A stretch of DNA of 64,000 nt. Source: Saccharibacillus qingshengii. GTDB lineage: Bacteria; Bacillota; Bacilli; Paenibacillales; Paenibacillaceae. This document shows, one piece after another, positions 24,172-32,889 of this stretch. The position numbers and the translations under genes were made by a program. The notes under the pieces were generated by a model. The model had not been told where the DNA came from and did not search any database. It saw nothing but the letters and a program-made list of their open reading frames with translations. Position 1 is the first letter of the stretch, and each line of letters starts with the position of its first letter. The stretch spans positions 1-64,000 of the forward strand of contig NZ_JAAZWC010000011.1 in the NCBI RefSeq assembly GCF_013185195.1, given 5' to 3'.

Positions 24172-24762
24172 TTGTTGGGCGAAAAGTCGAATGCCAGAGA
24201 GTCGATTGTCAGCACCGCCGCACGGCTCTTTTTTTCCCAAGGCTATCATGCGACCGGGCTGAATCAGATCATCAAGGAGAGCCACACGCCGAAAGGATCG
24301 TTGTATCATTATTTCCCGCACGGCAAAGAAGAGCTCGCACATGTATGCATTCAGAAGACGAATGAGCATATTCTGCAAAAGTTCGAAGAAACGTTCGCGG
24401 CGCACGGAAATACGGCGGACGGCATTCAGCAGTTCGTCCATGATATGGCTTACGAGACGGAAGCGGCCGGCTTCACCGGATTTCTGCCGTTCAGCTTCTG
24501 GGCGGCCGTCGAGACGTCCTGCATCAGTCAAAGTCTGCGCGTCGCCTGTCAGGGCGTGTTCGCCGACTGGCAGAAGATCATCGCGAAGCACCTGGTTCAG
24601 GACGGCATGAGTGAAGCAAGAGCGGAAGAAACCGCGCTGCTGGTCGTCTCCCTGATGGAAGGCGCGCTGATTATCAGCCTGACGAATCAGGACAAACAGC
24701 CGCTGCTCACGGCCGCCGGTTATCTGGCCGCCGTGACAAAGAATGCCGGAGAAACCCGGTAA
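24172..24762 (+). CDS. TetR-family repressor, LmrA/YxaF type
   Basis: A 196-residue TetR protein. The N-terminal helix-turn-helix is SIVSTAARLFFSQGYHATGLNQIIKES in register with B. subtilis LmrA, then TPKGSLYHYFPHGKEELA. The C-terminal half keeps the LmrA pattern (GFLPFSFWAAVETS, ALLVVSLMEGALIISLT). It starts with TTG 24172, 7 bases after AAGGAAG. A drug efflux gene follows 67 bases downstream, and an LmrA-like box lies at its own promoter. In B. subtilis lmrA-lmrB controls lincomycin and puromycin efflux; the same logic is inferred here. Confidence 0.88.
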   Translation: MLGEKSNARESIVSTAARLFFSQGYHATGLNQIIKESHTPKGSLYHYFPHGKEELAHVCIQKTNEHILQKFEETFAAHGNTADGIQQFVHDMAYETEAAGFTGFLPFSFWAAVETSCISQSLRVACQGVFADWQKIIAKHLVQDGMSEARAEETALLVVSLMEGALIISLTNQDKQPLLTAAGYLAAVTKNAGETR

Positions 24763-24829
24763 GAAGAAGCAAGAAGAAGTGGAAAGAAGCAAGAAGAGAA
24801 AGTTCGATATGTTCGAGGAGGATGGAATC

Positions 24830-26323
24830 GTGAGTGGGTCAATGAAAGCTGATTCGGTACCGAATCAACCAGAAACACAGCAGTATAAAGTATTCCCGAT
24901 TTTGTTCGCCATGCTGCTGAGCGGCTTTATCGGCCTGTTCGGCGAAACGGCATTAAACGTGGCTTTGACGCCGCTGATGGCGATGCTGGAAGTCGGACCG
25001 ACGACGATCCAATGGCTCACCACCGGCTACCTGCTCGTACTGGGCATCCTGGTTCCGGTATCCGGCATGCTGCTGCAGTGGTTTACGACAAGGCAGCTGT
25101 TCACCACATCGCTGATCTTCTCGATCGCCGGAACGTTGGTAGCCGCGCTTGCGCCAAACTTTGAGATTCTGCTCGCGGCCCGCGTGCTCCAAGCGGTTGG
25201 CACGGCCTTATTGCTGCCGCTGATGTTCAATACCATCCTTGTGATTTTCCCGATCGAGAAACGCGGCGCCGCCATGGGCCTAATCGGTCTGGTTATCATG
25301 TTCGCGCCGGCAAGCGGCCCGAGTATCTCCGGTCTGATCCTGGCTAACCTGAGCTGGCATTGGATCTTCTGGATCTCCCTGCCGTTCTTCGCGATCTCGT
25401 TGATCTGCGGCCTGCTGTTCCTGCCGAATATCTCCAAGCTGACCAAGCCGAAGATCGACATCTTGTCGATCGTGCTGTCGACGCTCGGCTTCGGCGGTAT
25501 CGTATACGGCTTCAGCAGCGCGGGCGGACACGGCGAAGCCGGCAGCGGCTGGACGAGCCCGCTCGTGATCGGAACGCTCGTGATCGGCGTCGTTTCCCTG
25601 ATCCTGTTCAGTATCCGCCAGCTGAGAATGAAGCAGCCGCTGATGGATCTGCGCGCATTCAAATACCCGATGTTCACGATCGGTCTGATCCTGATCTTCA
25701 TCTCCATGATGATGATGCTGTCTTCGATGCTGATCCTGCCGATGTATCTGCAGCAGGGCATGGCGGTAACGGCATTGACGGCCGGACTGGTGCTGCTGCC
25801 GGGCAGCCTGCTCAACGGCCTGCTGTCTCCGGTCATGGGCCGGTTGTTCGACAAATTCGGTCCGAAATGGCTCGTTATCATCGGCTTGGCCATCGTAACG
25901 GTCGTGCTGTTCCTGTACACGGGAATTACACCGACGACGACGCTGACCAAGATCATTACGCTGCATATCTTCATGATGGTCGGCATTTCGATGATTATGA
26001 TGCCGGCGCAGACCAACGGTCTGAATCAGCTGCCGCGCGAGTATTACCCGCATGGCACGGCGATCATGAACACGCTGCAGCAGGTGTCCGGCGCGATCGG
26101 AACCGCCGTTGCGGTCAGCATCCTGAGTGCCGGCCAATCCCGCTTCCTGAGCGGGGTGGCGAATCCGGAAACTCCGGAGAACCAACTGGCCGGCTTTACG
26201 TCGGGCGTACAGAATGCGTTCGTGTTCGCGCTTGTCCTGTCGATTATCGGTCTGATTACCTCGATCTTTATCAAGCGGGTCCGCGTAGGATCGGCTGCGA
26301 AGCCGCAGGGACCGACGCATTAA
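24830..26323 (+). CDS. MFS DHA2 drug:H+ antiporter, LmrB-like
   Basis: A 497-residue major facilitator with about 14 hydrophobic segments, the DHA2 layout. It has QWLTTGYLLVLGILVPVSGML (TM1-TM2 region), GTALLLPLMFNTILVIFPIEKRGAAMG, the motif C segment IMFAPASGPSISGLI, and motif-like NQLPREYYPHGTAIMNTLQQVSGAIGTA. It is predicted to export lincosamide-like or other amphipathic drugs. GTG 24830 is chosen for its GAGGAGG ribosome binding site; the longer frame overlaps the repressor end and has no such site. Co-transcription with the preceding LmrA-type repressor is likely. Confidence 0.88.
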   Translation: MSGSMKADSVPNQPETQQYKVFPILFAMLLSGFIGLFGETALNVALTPLMAMLEVGPTTIQWLTTGYLLVLGILVPVSGMLLQWFTTRQLFTTSLIFSIAGTLVAALAPNFEILLAARVLQAVGTALLLPLMFNTILVIFPIEKRGAAMGLIGLVIMFAPASGPSISGLILANLSWHWIFWISLPFFAISLICGLLFLPNISKLTKPKIDILSIVLSTLGFGGIVYGFSSAGGHGEAGSGWTSPLVIGTLVIGVVSLILFSIRQLRMKQPLMDLRAFKYPMFTIGLILIFISMMMMLSSMLILPMYLQQGMAVTALTAGLVLLPGSLLNGLLSPVMGRLFDKFGPKWLVIIGLAIVTVVLFLYTGITPTTTLTKIITLHIFMMVGISMIMMPAQTNGLNQLPREYYPHGTAIMNTLQQVSGAIGTAVAVSILSAGQSRFLSGVANPETPENQLAGFTSGVQNAFVFALVLSIIGLITSIFIKRVRVGSAAKPQGPTH

Positions 26324-26361
26324 TTTCCAGGTTCCCTGCGCGTGATTCAAGCCTGTTCAAG

Positions 26362-26395
26362 AGCGATGTCCCCCGGCGGGATGTCGCTTTTTTTT
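26362..26395 (+). terminator. Terminator after the efflux gene
   Basis: AGCGATGTCCC and GGGATGTCGCT pair with a small internal mismatch around CCGGC and are followed by eight T. Confidence 0.75.
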
Positions 26396-26469
26396 GCGTC
26401 CGGCAGGCAAGCTTGTGCAAGAAGTGGAATACATGATAAAATCTAGTGCCTTGTCAACACTAAAGGTAC

Positions 26470-26524
26470 GGTTACGTTCCCCTGAATCGCACCTAAAGCG
26501 TGTGCGTTTCAGGAAAACGTAACC
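26470..26524. repeat. 55-bp imperfect palindrome
   Basis: The left arm GGTTACGTTCCCCTGAATCGCAC pairs with the right arm reading GTGTGCGTTTCAGGAAAACGTAACC, with a CTAAAGC loop. The stem is long and lacks a T-run, so it is not a terminator. It lies 92 bases before the monooxygenase start. Confidence 0.65.
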
Positions 26525-26615
26525 TGTGATGAAGAGTTGAAAGGGTACTAGTCGATTTCTTCGGCTTATGCGTGATCGGCAGTGTAAAACGAGCGAATCA
26601 AAGAGGAGGGAAGCG

Positions 26616-27752
26616 GTGTCCAGAGCAATCCTGATTATAGGCGGCGGCATTGCGGGGCTGTGTGCGGCGATCGCCCTGCGGCACGCCGGGATGCAGGTGA
26701 AGGTATACGAAAAAAGTTCGGGGCCGATGCCCGTCGGAGCCGGGATCCTGATTGCGCCGAATGCTTTACAGGCGCTTCAGCCCTACGGGATCTCCGGCGA
26801 GATGATTCGGCGGGGTTATCCGGGTGACGGATTCCGGCTGCTGTCGGACCGGGGCCGGGATCTTACCCGGATGGCGATTCCTTCCGACTATGGCAGCCAG
26901 TATTCGATTCATCGCAAAGATCTGCATGATCTGCTGCTGACCGCGCTTCCTTCGGATACGGTGGAGTGGGGAAAATCTTTTTCGAGTCTGGAGCAGAACG
27001 AGAACGGAGTACGGGCTGCCTTCTGTGATGGCAGTCAGGCGGAAGGCGATCTGCTTGTCGCGGCGGACGGCATCTACTCGGGGGTCCGCAGCCAATTGTT
27101 CCCCGGGGAACCTTATCGTTATGCCGGTTATACCTGCTGGCGCGGCGTGGTGCCTGCGGACGGCCTCGACGGTCTAACGCCCCATTTTATTGAGACCTGG
27201 GGGACCAAAGGCCGTTTCGGTATCGTCCCGCTTCCCGACCGCAGGGTGTATTGGTACGCACTCATCAATGCACGCCAAAGCGATCCCCGGCTGGCCGATT
27301 ACTCCGCCGCGGATCTGCACCGTCTTTTTCAAGATTATCATGCGCCGATCCCGGATCTGCTGCTTCGAACGGGTACAGCCGACATGATCCAACGCGATAT
27401 TGTGGATATGGCGCCCATGAAATGTTTTTACTCGGACCGGGTAGTCTTTGTCGGCGATGCGGCTCACGCGATCACCCCCAATATGGGACAGGGAGCCTGC
27501 CAGGCGATGGAGGATGTACGCGTGCTGTCCGATTGCCTCCTGGCCTCGCCGGATCATCGCGAAGCTTTTGCCCTTTACCAGGCCCGCCGTCAAAAAAGGA
27601 TCAGGCAAATCTCCGCCCAATCCCGCAAGATCGGCCGGGTCGCCCAGTCGGAAAGCGTGCTGTTTACCCAATTCCGCAACCGTTTGATGAAGCATGTTCC
27701 CGCACGATTGTCCCGTCGTCAGGCCGATCAGCTGTATCGTTTTCAAACCTGA
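26616..27752 (+). CDS. FAD-dependent monooxygenase (UbiH/salicylate hydroxylase type)
   Basis: A 378-residue flavoprotein hydroxylase of the class A aromatic/prenyl monooxygenase family. FAD motifs are ILIIGGGIAGLCAA at the N-terminus, VAADGIYSGVRSQLFP (DG motif, about 165) and VVFVGDAAHAITPNMGQGACQAMED (GD motif, about 285). It hydroxylates a small, usually aromatic, substrate using NAD(P)H and O2. GTG 26616 follows GAGGAGG; the upstream in-frame ATG lacks a site. A VOC gene follows 50 bases downstream, and VOC proteins often accompany aromatic degradation genes. The substrate is unknown. Confidence 0.88.
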   Translation: MSRAILIIGGGIAGLCAAIALRHAGMQVKVYEKSSGPMPVGAGILIAPNALQALQPYGISGEMIRRGYPGDGFRLLSDRGRDLTRMAIPSDYGSQYSIHRKDLHDLLLTALPSDTVEWGKSFSSLEQNENGVRAAFCDGSQAEGDLLVAADGIYSGVRSQLFPGEPYRYAGYTCWRGVVPADGLDGLTPHFIETWGTKGRFGIVPLPDRRVYWYALINARQSDPRLADYSAADLHRLFQDYHAPIPDLLLRTGTADMIQRDIVDMAPMKCFYSDRVVFVGDAAHAITPNMGQGACQAMEDVRVLSDCLLASPDHREAFALYQARRQKRIRQISAQSRKIGRVAQSESVLFTQFRNRLMKHVPARLSRRQADQLYRFQT

Positions 27753-27802
27753 GTTCTTGGAACTGGCAAGACTATCCGCAAACCCAAAGGTGGAGTTGGA
27801 AG

Positions 27803-28216
27803 ATGAGAGTGAAATTGGAAGGCATCACGGTTCTGGCACTCGACGTTCCCGGATTGACCCGTTTTTATCGCGATGTGCTCGGGTTTCGGACCCTTGTGGA
27901 AGAAGCCCATTATGCGGAATTTGAAAATGAAGGCGTCCGGCTGGCTATTTTCTCGGGACCTCTTATGGCCGGCAATACGCATGATCATCCTTCCTTTGCG
28001 GAAGCGCGCAGAGGCCAGGCTTTCGAGCTTAATTTCGAGTGCGCGTCTCCCGAGGAAGTGTATACGGTGTACAACGATTACGTAGCCAAAGGAGCCGTAA
28101 GCATCGCGGAGCCGAAAGTAGTTGCCTGGGGACATACGACAGGATTTTTCGCGGACCCGGAAGGCAATATCCACTCGCTGTTTGCGGTCAATCCGGTAGA
28201 ACCGGTCAGCGGCTGA
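27803..28216 (+). CDS. VOC-family protein
   Basis: A 137-residue VOC-fold protein (MRVKLEGITVLALDVPGLTRFYRDVLGF at its start, TTGFFADPEGNIHSLF at its end). The metal-binding positions expected at the start and end of each half are not all conserved, so a binding rather than catalytic role is possible. ATG 27803 follows AAAGGTGGAG. It is probably co-transcribed with the upstream FAD monooxygenase and ends 4 bases before the convergent WYL remnant, with no visible terminator between them. Confidence 0.78.
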   Translation: MRVKLEGITVLALDVPGLTRFYRDVLGFRTLVEEAHYAEFENEGVRLAIFSGPLMAGNTHDHPSFAEARRGQAFELNFECASPEEVYTVYNDYVAKGAVSIAEPKVVAWGHTTGFFADPEGNIHSLFAVNPVEPVSG

Positions 28217-28220
28217 GCGC

Positions 28221-28919
28221 TTACCGGTACGGCTTCGCCATCTCCAGCAGATACTCCCGAAACTCTTCGACGTAAGCCTGCGGTTCCGCAATCTCCACAT
28301 TCGTTCCGAAACCGGCCAAAAATTGAAAACCGATCGGACTTTGCGGTACATGAATCGTGGCCCGGAACTTTCCGGAGCCGTGCGGCTGTACGCTCCGGTG
28401 AGCGTATCGTTCGATAAACCGGTCTTTGACGCCGGGCGTAATCCACGCTTGGACTTCGACAAGTTCCGGCTGATACCCGGTCTCGGGTGCGGATTCCGGC
28501 AGGACTTCGCGGGGGATAAAGGTCTGCTCCTTCACGTCCAGCCGGTCGATCCGCGAGAGCTTGAATATCCGCTCGGCCCTGCGCTCCAGACAGAACCCTT
28601 TGAGGTACCAGCTGTTCTCGCTGAAATGCAGCTGCGCCGGTTCGACCGTTCGTTGAGTGGCTGTCCCGTTTTTGTCGATATAATCGAAGGCCAGTACCTT
28701 TTTGCCGGAGATGGCTTCCTGGCAGCTTTTCAGGATATGGCGAAGTTCGGACCGGCCTGCCCAATCGTAAAAAGACAGCTGAATCGTTCCTGCAGAAGCC
28801 GATGGGTTCACCATGGCTTCTATTTTTTTGACCGTAAGCTGCACTTCTTCGCTGAGCAGAATTTGTTCCAGGCCGCCGAGAGCGGTCAGGATATGTTCCA
28901 GATCGGCGCTGCTCCATCT
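28221..28919 (-). pseudogene. Headless WYL-domain regulator remnant
   Basis: The frame keeps a WYL ligand-binding domain and its C-terminal extension: GKKVLAFDYIDKNG, the NSWYLKGFCLERRAERIFKLSRI core (with WYL-type WYLKGF), and a complete tail ending EYLLEMAKPYR. The N-terminal winged helix found in all such regulators is missing. Homology begins abruptly at SSADLEHILTALGGL, directly joined, out of frame, to the end of a YobU-like gene. A start at 28991 exists but has no ribosome binding site. One deletion removed the DNA-binding half of this regulator and the last residues of the upstream gene. Confidence 0.7.
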
Positions 28920-29337
28920 CGACCGTTGCATTTGGGCCGCCGACATAGGCGAAATCTTTGACTTCCGGAAGCGCTTCGGCAAAAGCCGCATAGGTCAGCG
29001 CATGGCTCAGTTCTTCGGCCGTCGAGCCTTCGCCGCGTACCACCAGATAGTCTCTTGCAGGGAATTCGATCACCCGGGATTCCTGGGGAACGGATTCGTC
29101 GGTCATCACGCCGGCGTAGTGCATCATCTTGTTGTTAACCGCTTCGTTCACGGCAAAAATGTAGTCGTTCGTCGAGATCGCTTTTAACGTATCCAGTCGT
29201 CCATCCTGCGCAACCGCCGACCAGAACTCCGACTTCTCGCGGGCAATTCCGGCAGAATCCGTGTAATCGCTGAGCAGTTCGATTCCCAGACCCAGAACGT
29301 TGAAGCGATCTTTTTTCTCAAGCGTGTAAGTAGCCAT
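28906..29337 (-). pseudogene. YobU-like GyrI-type effector-binding domain protein, 3' truncated
   Basis: 144 residues of a GyrI-like effector-binding domain (IELLSDYTDSAGI, NEAVNNKMMHYAGVMTDES, FAYVGGPNATVEM) are intact from ATG 29337, which follows AAGGAAGGTG. The family normally closes with a GEMWIPV-type strand about 15 residues later; here the sequence runs into the WYL remnant. Translation continues out of frame through foreign sequence. In B. subtilis yobU lies beside the WYL regulator yobV, and here an intact WYL regulator is divergent. The core binding pocket may persist, so partial function is possible. Confidence 0.65.
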
Positions 29338-29443
29338 GATAGACACCTTCCTTTTCCTGTTTTCGGGCGAATTGTTTTTTCCTCCCGGTAAGTATAGGAT
29401 AAACCTGAATCATGTAAAAAAATGGTACTGTTTAGGAGCTGCC

Positions 29444-30406
29444 ATGAAAAAAGTCGAACGAATCAACGTGATCATGCGCTACATCAACAACCGCTCCCAA
29501 TTTACGATCTCCGAAATTATGCGCGAATTCGGCATCTCCCGTTCTACGGCTGTGCGGGATATTCGGGAGACCGAAGCTCTCGGTATGCCGCTGGTTGCCG
29601 AAGTCGGAAGGGCCGGCGGTTATTTTGTCATGAGCAATTCGATTCTGCCCACGGTGCGCTTTACCGATAACGAGATCAAAGCTCTGTTTATCGCTTTTAT
29701 GGCTACGCGGAATCAGCAGCTCCCTTATCTCAAGATTCGCCAGGCTTTGGCAGAAAAGCTGCTCGGTCTGATCTCGCAAAATCAGCAGGATGACCTTCTT
29801 CTGCTCAATCGGATCCTGCTGTTCAAAGGAACCAATCCGCACAATCCCGAGCTGCTTGATTTGTCCGATCTGCCGCATCCCATGCTGGAGAACTTGATCC
29901 GGATTCTGCTGACCGACCGCTATCTGTGGATCACCTTCACCGAAGGCCGCGAAATCAGGCGTTACCCGGTTTACCTGCTGCATCTGTACCGCGAGAAAAG
30001 CGTCTGGCAGGTGGAAGTTTTTGATATAGAAGCGGAAAAAAGACGGGTTCTGCCTGTGGACAGCCTGATCGAGATCGAACCGTACAGGGTGAAGAAAAGA
30101 ATGAGTCCCAAAAAGATGGCGGAAAAATGGAGCCGGCAGGAAGAAGCCTGCAACCTCGTGCTGGAACTCGGCCCCAAAGCGATCGCCCAATTCAAGAAGT
30201 ATCATCCGCTGAAGATGTCCCTCTCCTATACGAATCCGTATCAGACGACCGCCCGGCTGAAGACTTTCGTTCCGATCCATCCGGCGGAGCCGTTGGCGGA
30301 ACTGACGGATTGGCTGCTGTTTCTGGGAGAAGACGTTGAATTCAGGGAAGTGCCGGGAGAAGTGCGGGCCGCGATCCGGAAGCGGCTCGAACGGTGCGGC
30401 GTGTGA
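29444..30406 (+). CDS. WYL-domain transcriptional regulator (YobV/YafY type), intact
   Basis: A complete 320-residue regulator: N-terminal HTH_11 winged helix (MRYINNRSQFTISEIMREFGISRSTAVRDI), the wing GRAGGYFV, then a WYL domain with YLWITFTEGREIRRYPVYLLHLYREKSVWQVEVFD, and the WCX extension. ATG 29444 follows TAGGAGCTGCC. It is divergent from the YobU-like gene with about 100 bases between, matching the yobU-yobV pairing. It likely controls that gene and perhaps itself; the effector would be whatever the GyrI-like domain binds. Contrast with the truncated WYL copy next door. Confidence 0.85.
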   Translation: MKKVERINVIMRYINNRSQFTISEIMREFGISRSTAVRDIRETEALGMPLVAEVGRAGGYFVMSNSILPTVRFTDNEIKALFIAFMATRNQQLPYLKIRQALAEKLLGLISQNQQDDLLLLNRILLFKGTNPHNPELLDLSDLPHPMLENLIRILLTDRYLWITFTEGREIRRYPVYLLHLYREKSVWQVEVFDIEAEKRRVLPVDSLIEIEPYRVKKRMSPKKMAEKWSRQEEACNLVLELGPKAIAQFKKYHPLKMSLSYTNPYQTTARLKTFVPIHPAEPLAELTDWLLFLGEDVEFREVPGEVRAAIRKRLERCGV

Positions 30407-30430
30407 TCGAACCTACAGGGAGCTTGAGGT

Positions 30431-31261
30431 TCAATCGGCAAAATAGTGCGGCTGCGCGAGTTCGGCAAGCAGCCCGGGCTGCATCGGCTGCCAGCCCAAG
30501 AGTTCCCGCGCGGCGGCGTTTGATCTCGGGAGATCAAGCGCCGCGAGCTTGCCGAGGAAGCCGAAATGGGCTTCGGCTTCGCCGCGCGGAATGCCGACGA
30601 CCGGCAGGTTGAGCCGCCTGCCGATGACGTCCGCGATCTCGCGGAAAGACACCCCTTCGCCTTCGGCTCCGTCCAGCCGCGAACCCGCCGGCGCCTGTTC
30701 GAGCGCGAGACGGTACAACCGCGCCGCATCGAGGCGGTGTACGGCCGGCCAGCGGTTGAGGCCGTTTTCCACGTAAGCCGAGAAGCCCTTCGCCCGGGCG
30801 ATCCCGATCAGCCTCGGCACGAACCCCGTATCCCCTTCGCCGTGTACCGAAGGACACAGCTCGATGATCGACGTTCGAACCCCGCGCTGCGCAAGCGACA
30901 TCATGACGTCTTCCGCCGCCGCTCCGTTGTTGTGCGTCGTCATGACGAACGGCCTTCCGGAACCTTCGAGCGCCGCACCTATCGCTTCCACGGCGCGCAG
31001 ATCGGCCTGCAGCGACCCGGCAAAGTCGGAGAAGTCATGATTGAACGCCAAGTGCAGGGCGCCGTCCGCGTCGGCCGCGCCCTGGCGCAGACTGTCCGGG
31101 TCGCCGGTATCGCCGCGGTGCGCTTCGGCCCCGAGCGCCCGAAGCTTGGCCGCGCTCTCGTCCGAGCGGGCAAGCCCCACAACCGTATGCCCCGTATCGA
31201 GCAGTTCGCGGACGACGGCGGAACCGATATAACCGGTCGCTCCCGTTACGAATACGCGCAT
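30431..31261 (-). CDS. NAD(P)-dependent epimerase/dehydratase (extended SDR)
   Basis: A 276-residue Rossmann-fold protein with MRVFVTGATGYIGSAVVREL, then a typical atypical-SDR body (GLARSDESAAKLRALGAEAHRGD, VHGEGDTGFVP, NRWPAVHRLDAARLY). The YxxxK catalytic pair is not evident, as in the NAD(P)H-binding atypical SDRs, so redox activity is uncertain. ATG 31261 is chosen by homology; ATG 31273, just 5 bases after the upstream SDR stop, is an alternative. Neither has a strong ribosome binding site, and translation probably depends on coupling to that upstream gene. Confidence 0.82.
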   Translation of the reverse strand: MRVFVTGATGYIGSAVVRELLDTGHTVVGLARSDESAAKLRALGAEAHRGDTGDPDSLRQGAADADGALHLAFNHDFSDFAGSLQADLRAVEAIGAALEGSGRPFVMTTHNNGAAAEDVMMSLAQRGVRTSIIELCPSVHGEGDTGFVPRLIGIARAKGFSAYVENGLNRWPAVHRLDAARLYRLALEQAPAGSRLDGAEGEGVSFREIADVIGRRLNLPVVGIPRGEAEAHFGFLGKLAALDLPRSNAAARELLGWQPMQPGLLAELAQPHYFAD

Positions 31262-31278
31262 GGGCTTTACCATGCGAT

Positions 31279-32031
31279 TTACCACGCGACCGGTCCGTCT
31301 TCGTTGGAGAACGTCCCGGTTGGGCCGTCCGGTCCGAGCATGGCGAGCCGCACCGCTTCGCGTGCGCCCTGCTCGACGCTGCGGGTACCGGCGAAGTTAT
31401 TGAGCGCCGTCGACGTGAAGCCCGGGCAGGCGGCGTTGACCTTGATGTTCGTCGCTTCGAGCGCCGCGGCAAAAGCGAAAGTGACCGCGTGCACGGCCGA
31501 CTTCGACGCGGAGTAGGCGCCGTACATGGCGCGGTGCGGATTGCCGGGTTCCGAATTCCAGCTGAGGGAGCCTCCCGTGCTGCCCATATTGACGATCCGC
31601 GCCGCGGGAGCTTCCTGCAGCAGTGGCAGCATCGCCTGGGTCACGGCGATCACGCCCATGACGTTCGTTTCGTACACCGTACGGATGTCTTCCAGCGAAG
31701 CGACGGTCAGCAGGCCGCTGGCGGCGCCGCCGCTCGGAAACGAATTGTCCGGCCCTCCGGCGTGCGAGATGCCGGCGTTGTTGACGAGAACGTCGAGGCG
31801 GCCGAACTCACTGCGGATATGGGTCGCGGCCGTTTCGATCGAATGCGGATCGGTGACGTCGAGCTGAAGCGCATGCGCCGCCGGACCGATACTGCGTGCG
31901 GCAGTCTCGCCGTTCTCGAGACTGCGCGAGCCGATGAGGACGGTGAAGCCGTGCTCCGCCAGATCTTTGGCGATTTGCGCTCCGATTCCTTTGTTGGCGC
32001 CGGTGATGAGTGCAACGAGTTGATTCGACAT
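31279..32031 (-). CDS. Classical short-chain dehydrogenase/reductase
   Basis: A 250-residue classical SDR: cofactor motif TGANKGIG, NNAG in VLVNNAGISH, catalytic Ser in NMGSTGGS and catalytic YSASK (Tyr-x-x-x-Lys). It reduces or oxidises a carbonyl/alcohol with NAD(P)H. AAGGAG precedes ATG 32031. It is first in a two-gene operon with the epimerase-like gene, transcribed from a promoter overlapped by a perfect palindrome and divergent from a TetR regulator, so it is probably that regulator's target. Confidence 0.9.
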   Translation of the reverse strand: MSNQLVALITGANKGIGAQIAKDLAEHGFTVLIGSRSLENGETAARSIGPAAHALQLDVTDPHSIETAATHIRSEFGRLDVLVNNAGISHAGGPDNSFPSGGAASGLLTVASLEDIRTVYETNVMGVIAVTQAMLPLLQEAPAARIVNMGSTGGSLSWNSEPGNPHRAMYGAYSASKSAVHAVTFAFAAALEATNIKVNAACPGFTSTALNNFAGTRSVEQGAREAVRLAMLGPDGPTGTFSNEDGPVAW

Positions 32032-32097
32032 GGGTATGAGCTCCTTTTCGGTAGGGGATACCGTCTGTTTATTTCCCGTTCGTTATGGGATAATGAC

Positions 32098-32133
32098 ATT
32101 AAATCACATCAAAACGGAACTGTAAAGTTCCGT
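32098..32133 (-). promoter_or_regulatory. SDR operon promoter overlapped by a perfect TetR-type operator
   Basis: On the minus strand TTTACA (plus 32121-32126) and TTTAAT (plus 32098-32103) are 17 bases apart. A perfect 8-4-8 palindrome ACGGAACT-GTAA-AGTTCCGT (32114-32133) covers the -35. The divergent TetR gene starts 43 bases beyond, so it likely represses the SDR operon and itself from this one site. Confidence 0.75.
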
Positions 32134-32175
32134 AACTAAAAAGTTTCGAAATATAAGTGCAGAAGGAGTCTTTTC

Positions 32176-32889
32176 ATGAGCGAAAACAAACGCAAAAAGT
32201 CGGTGCCCGCGGATTTGGCCGAAGCGGCCGCCGCTGCCCCGGCGCCGAAAGTCGGACGCAAAAGGGACCCTTCGCGGGATGAGAAAATCCTCGAAGCGGC
32301 AATCGATATTTTGGCCGAATCGAGTTTCGACGGAATGACCATGGACAGCGTCGCATCAAGAGCCAAGGCGGGCAAAGCCACCGTGTACCGCCGCTGGTCG
32401 TCCAAATCGGAATTGGTTCGGGACGCTCTGGCCTGGATGAACCGAAGCCATCTGAATCTGGAGCATCTGCCGGATTCGGGCAGTCTGCGCGAAGATCTGC
32501 TGCGGCTCGTGAAGCCGCAGTCGATCGCGGAAGAAGAGAAGAAATTCCGCGTGCTGGCGGGATTGGGTTCTTTCCTGCAGCAGCCGGAATTCGCCGGGGT
32601 AGGGATGGCACGGATCTTCGATACCTGGGCCGACGCAAACCGCAGACTGATGCAGCGGGCCGCCGAACGCGGCGAGATTGCGGCCGGGGCGGATATCGAA
32701 ATGGCCTGCCAGGTGATCACATCGACGGCCGCTTTCCGCGGCTTGATCCAACGCCAGGCTTTCGACAAGACGTTCTTCGCGGCGCTGATCGACGGCATTC
32801 TGCTGCCGGCGCTCCAGAATGCGTCCGCGGAATCGGCTCCGCACAGCGATACGGATCGGACGCACCAGGAAAGGGGGACGCCCGAATGA
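32176..32889 (+). CDS. TetR/AcrR-family regulator
   Basis: A 237-residue TetR protein with a 25-residue Ala/Lys-rich N-terminal extension. The helix-turn-helix is KILEAAIDILAESSFDGMTM, then VASRAKAGKATVYRRWSSKSELV, the pattern of the TetR_C_16-type regulators. The remaining helices form the ligand domain. AGAAGGAG precedes ATG 32176. It overlaps the following VOC gene by ATGA and is divergent from the SDR operon with a perfect palindrome between. The inducer is unknown; neighbours suggest a reactive carbonyl or xenobiotic. Confidence 0.88.
   Translation: MSENKRKKSVPADLAEAAAAAPAPKVGRKRDPSRDEKILEAAIDILAESSFDGMTMDSVASRAKAGKATVYRRWSSKSELVRDALAWMNRSHLNLEHLPDSGSLREDLLRLVKPQSIAEEEKKFRVLAGLGSFLQQPEFAGVGMARIFDTWADANRRLMQRAAERGEIAAGADIEMACQVITSTAAFRGLIQRQAFDKTFFAALIDGILLPALQNASAESAPHSDTDRTHQERGTPE

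Noticed and set aside
26470-26524. Intrinsic terminator
   Set aside because: The stem is long but no T-run follows on either strand.
28078-28905. Continuation of the YobU-like frame to a 422-codon protein
   Set aside because: After residue 144 the frame is the out-of-frame reading of the WYL remnant and the VOC gene end; not a real fusion protein.
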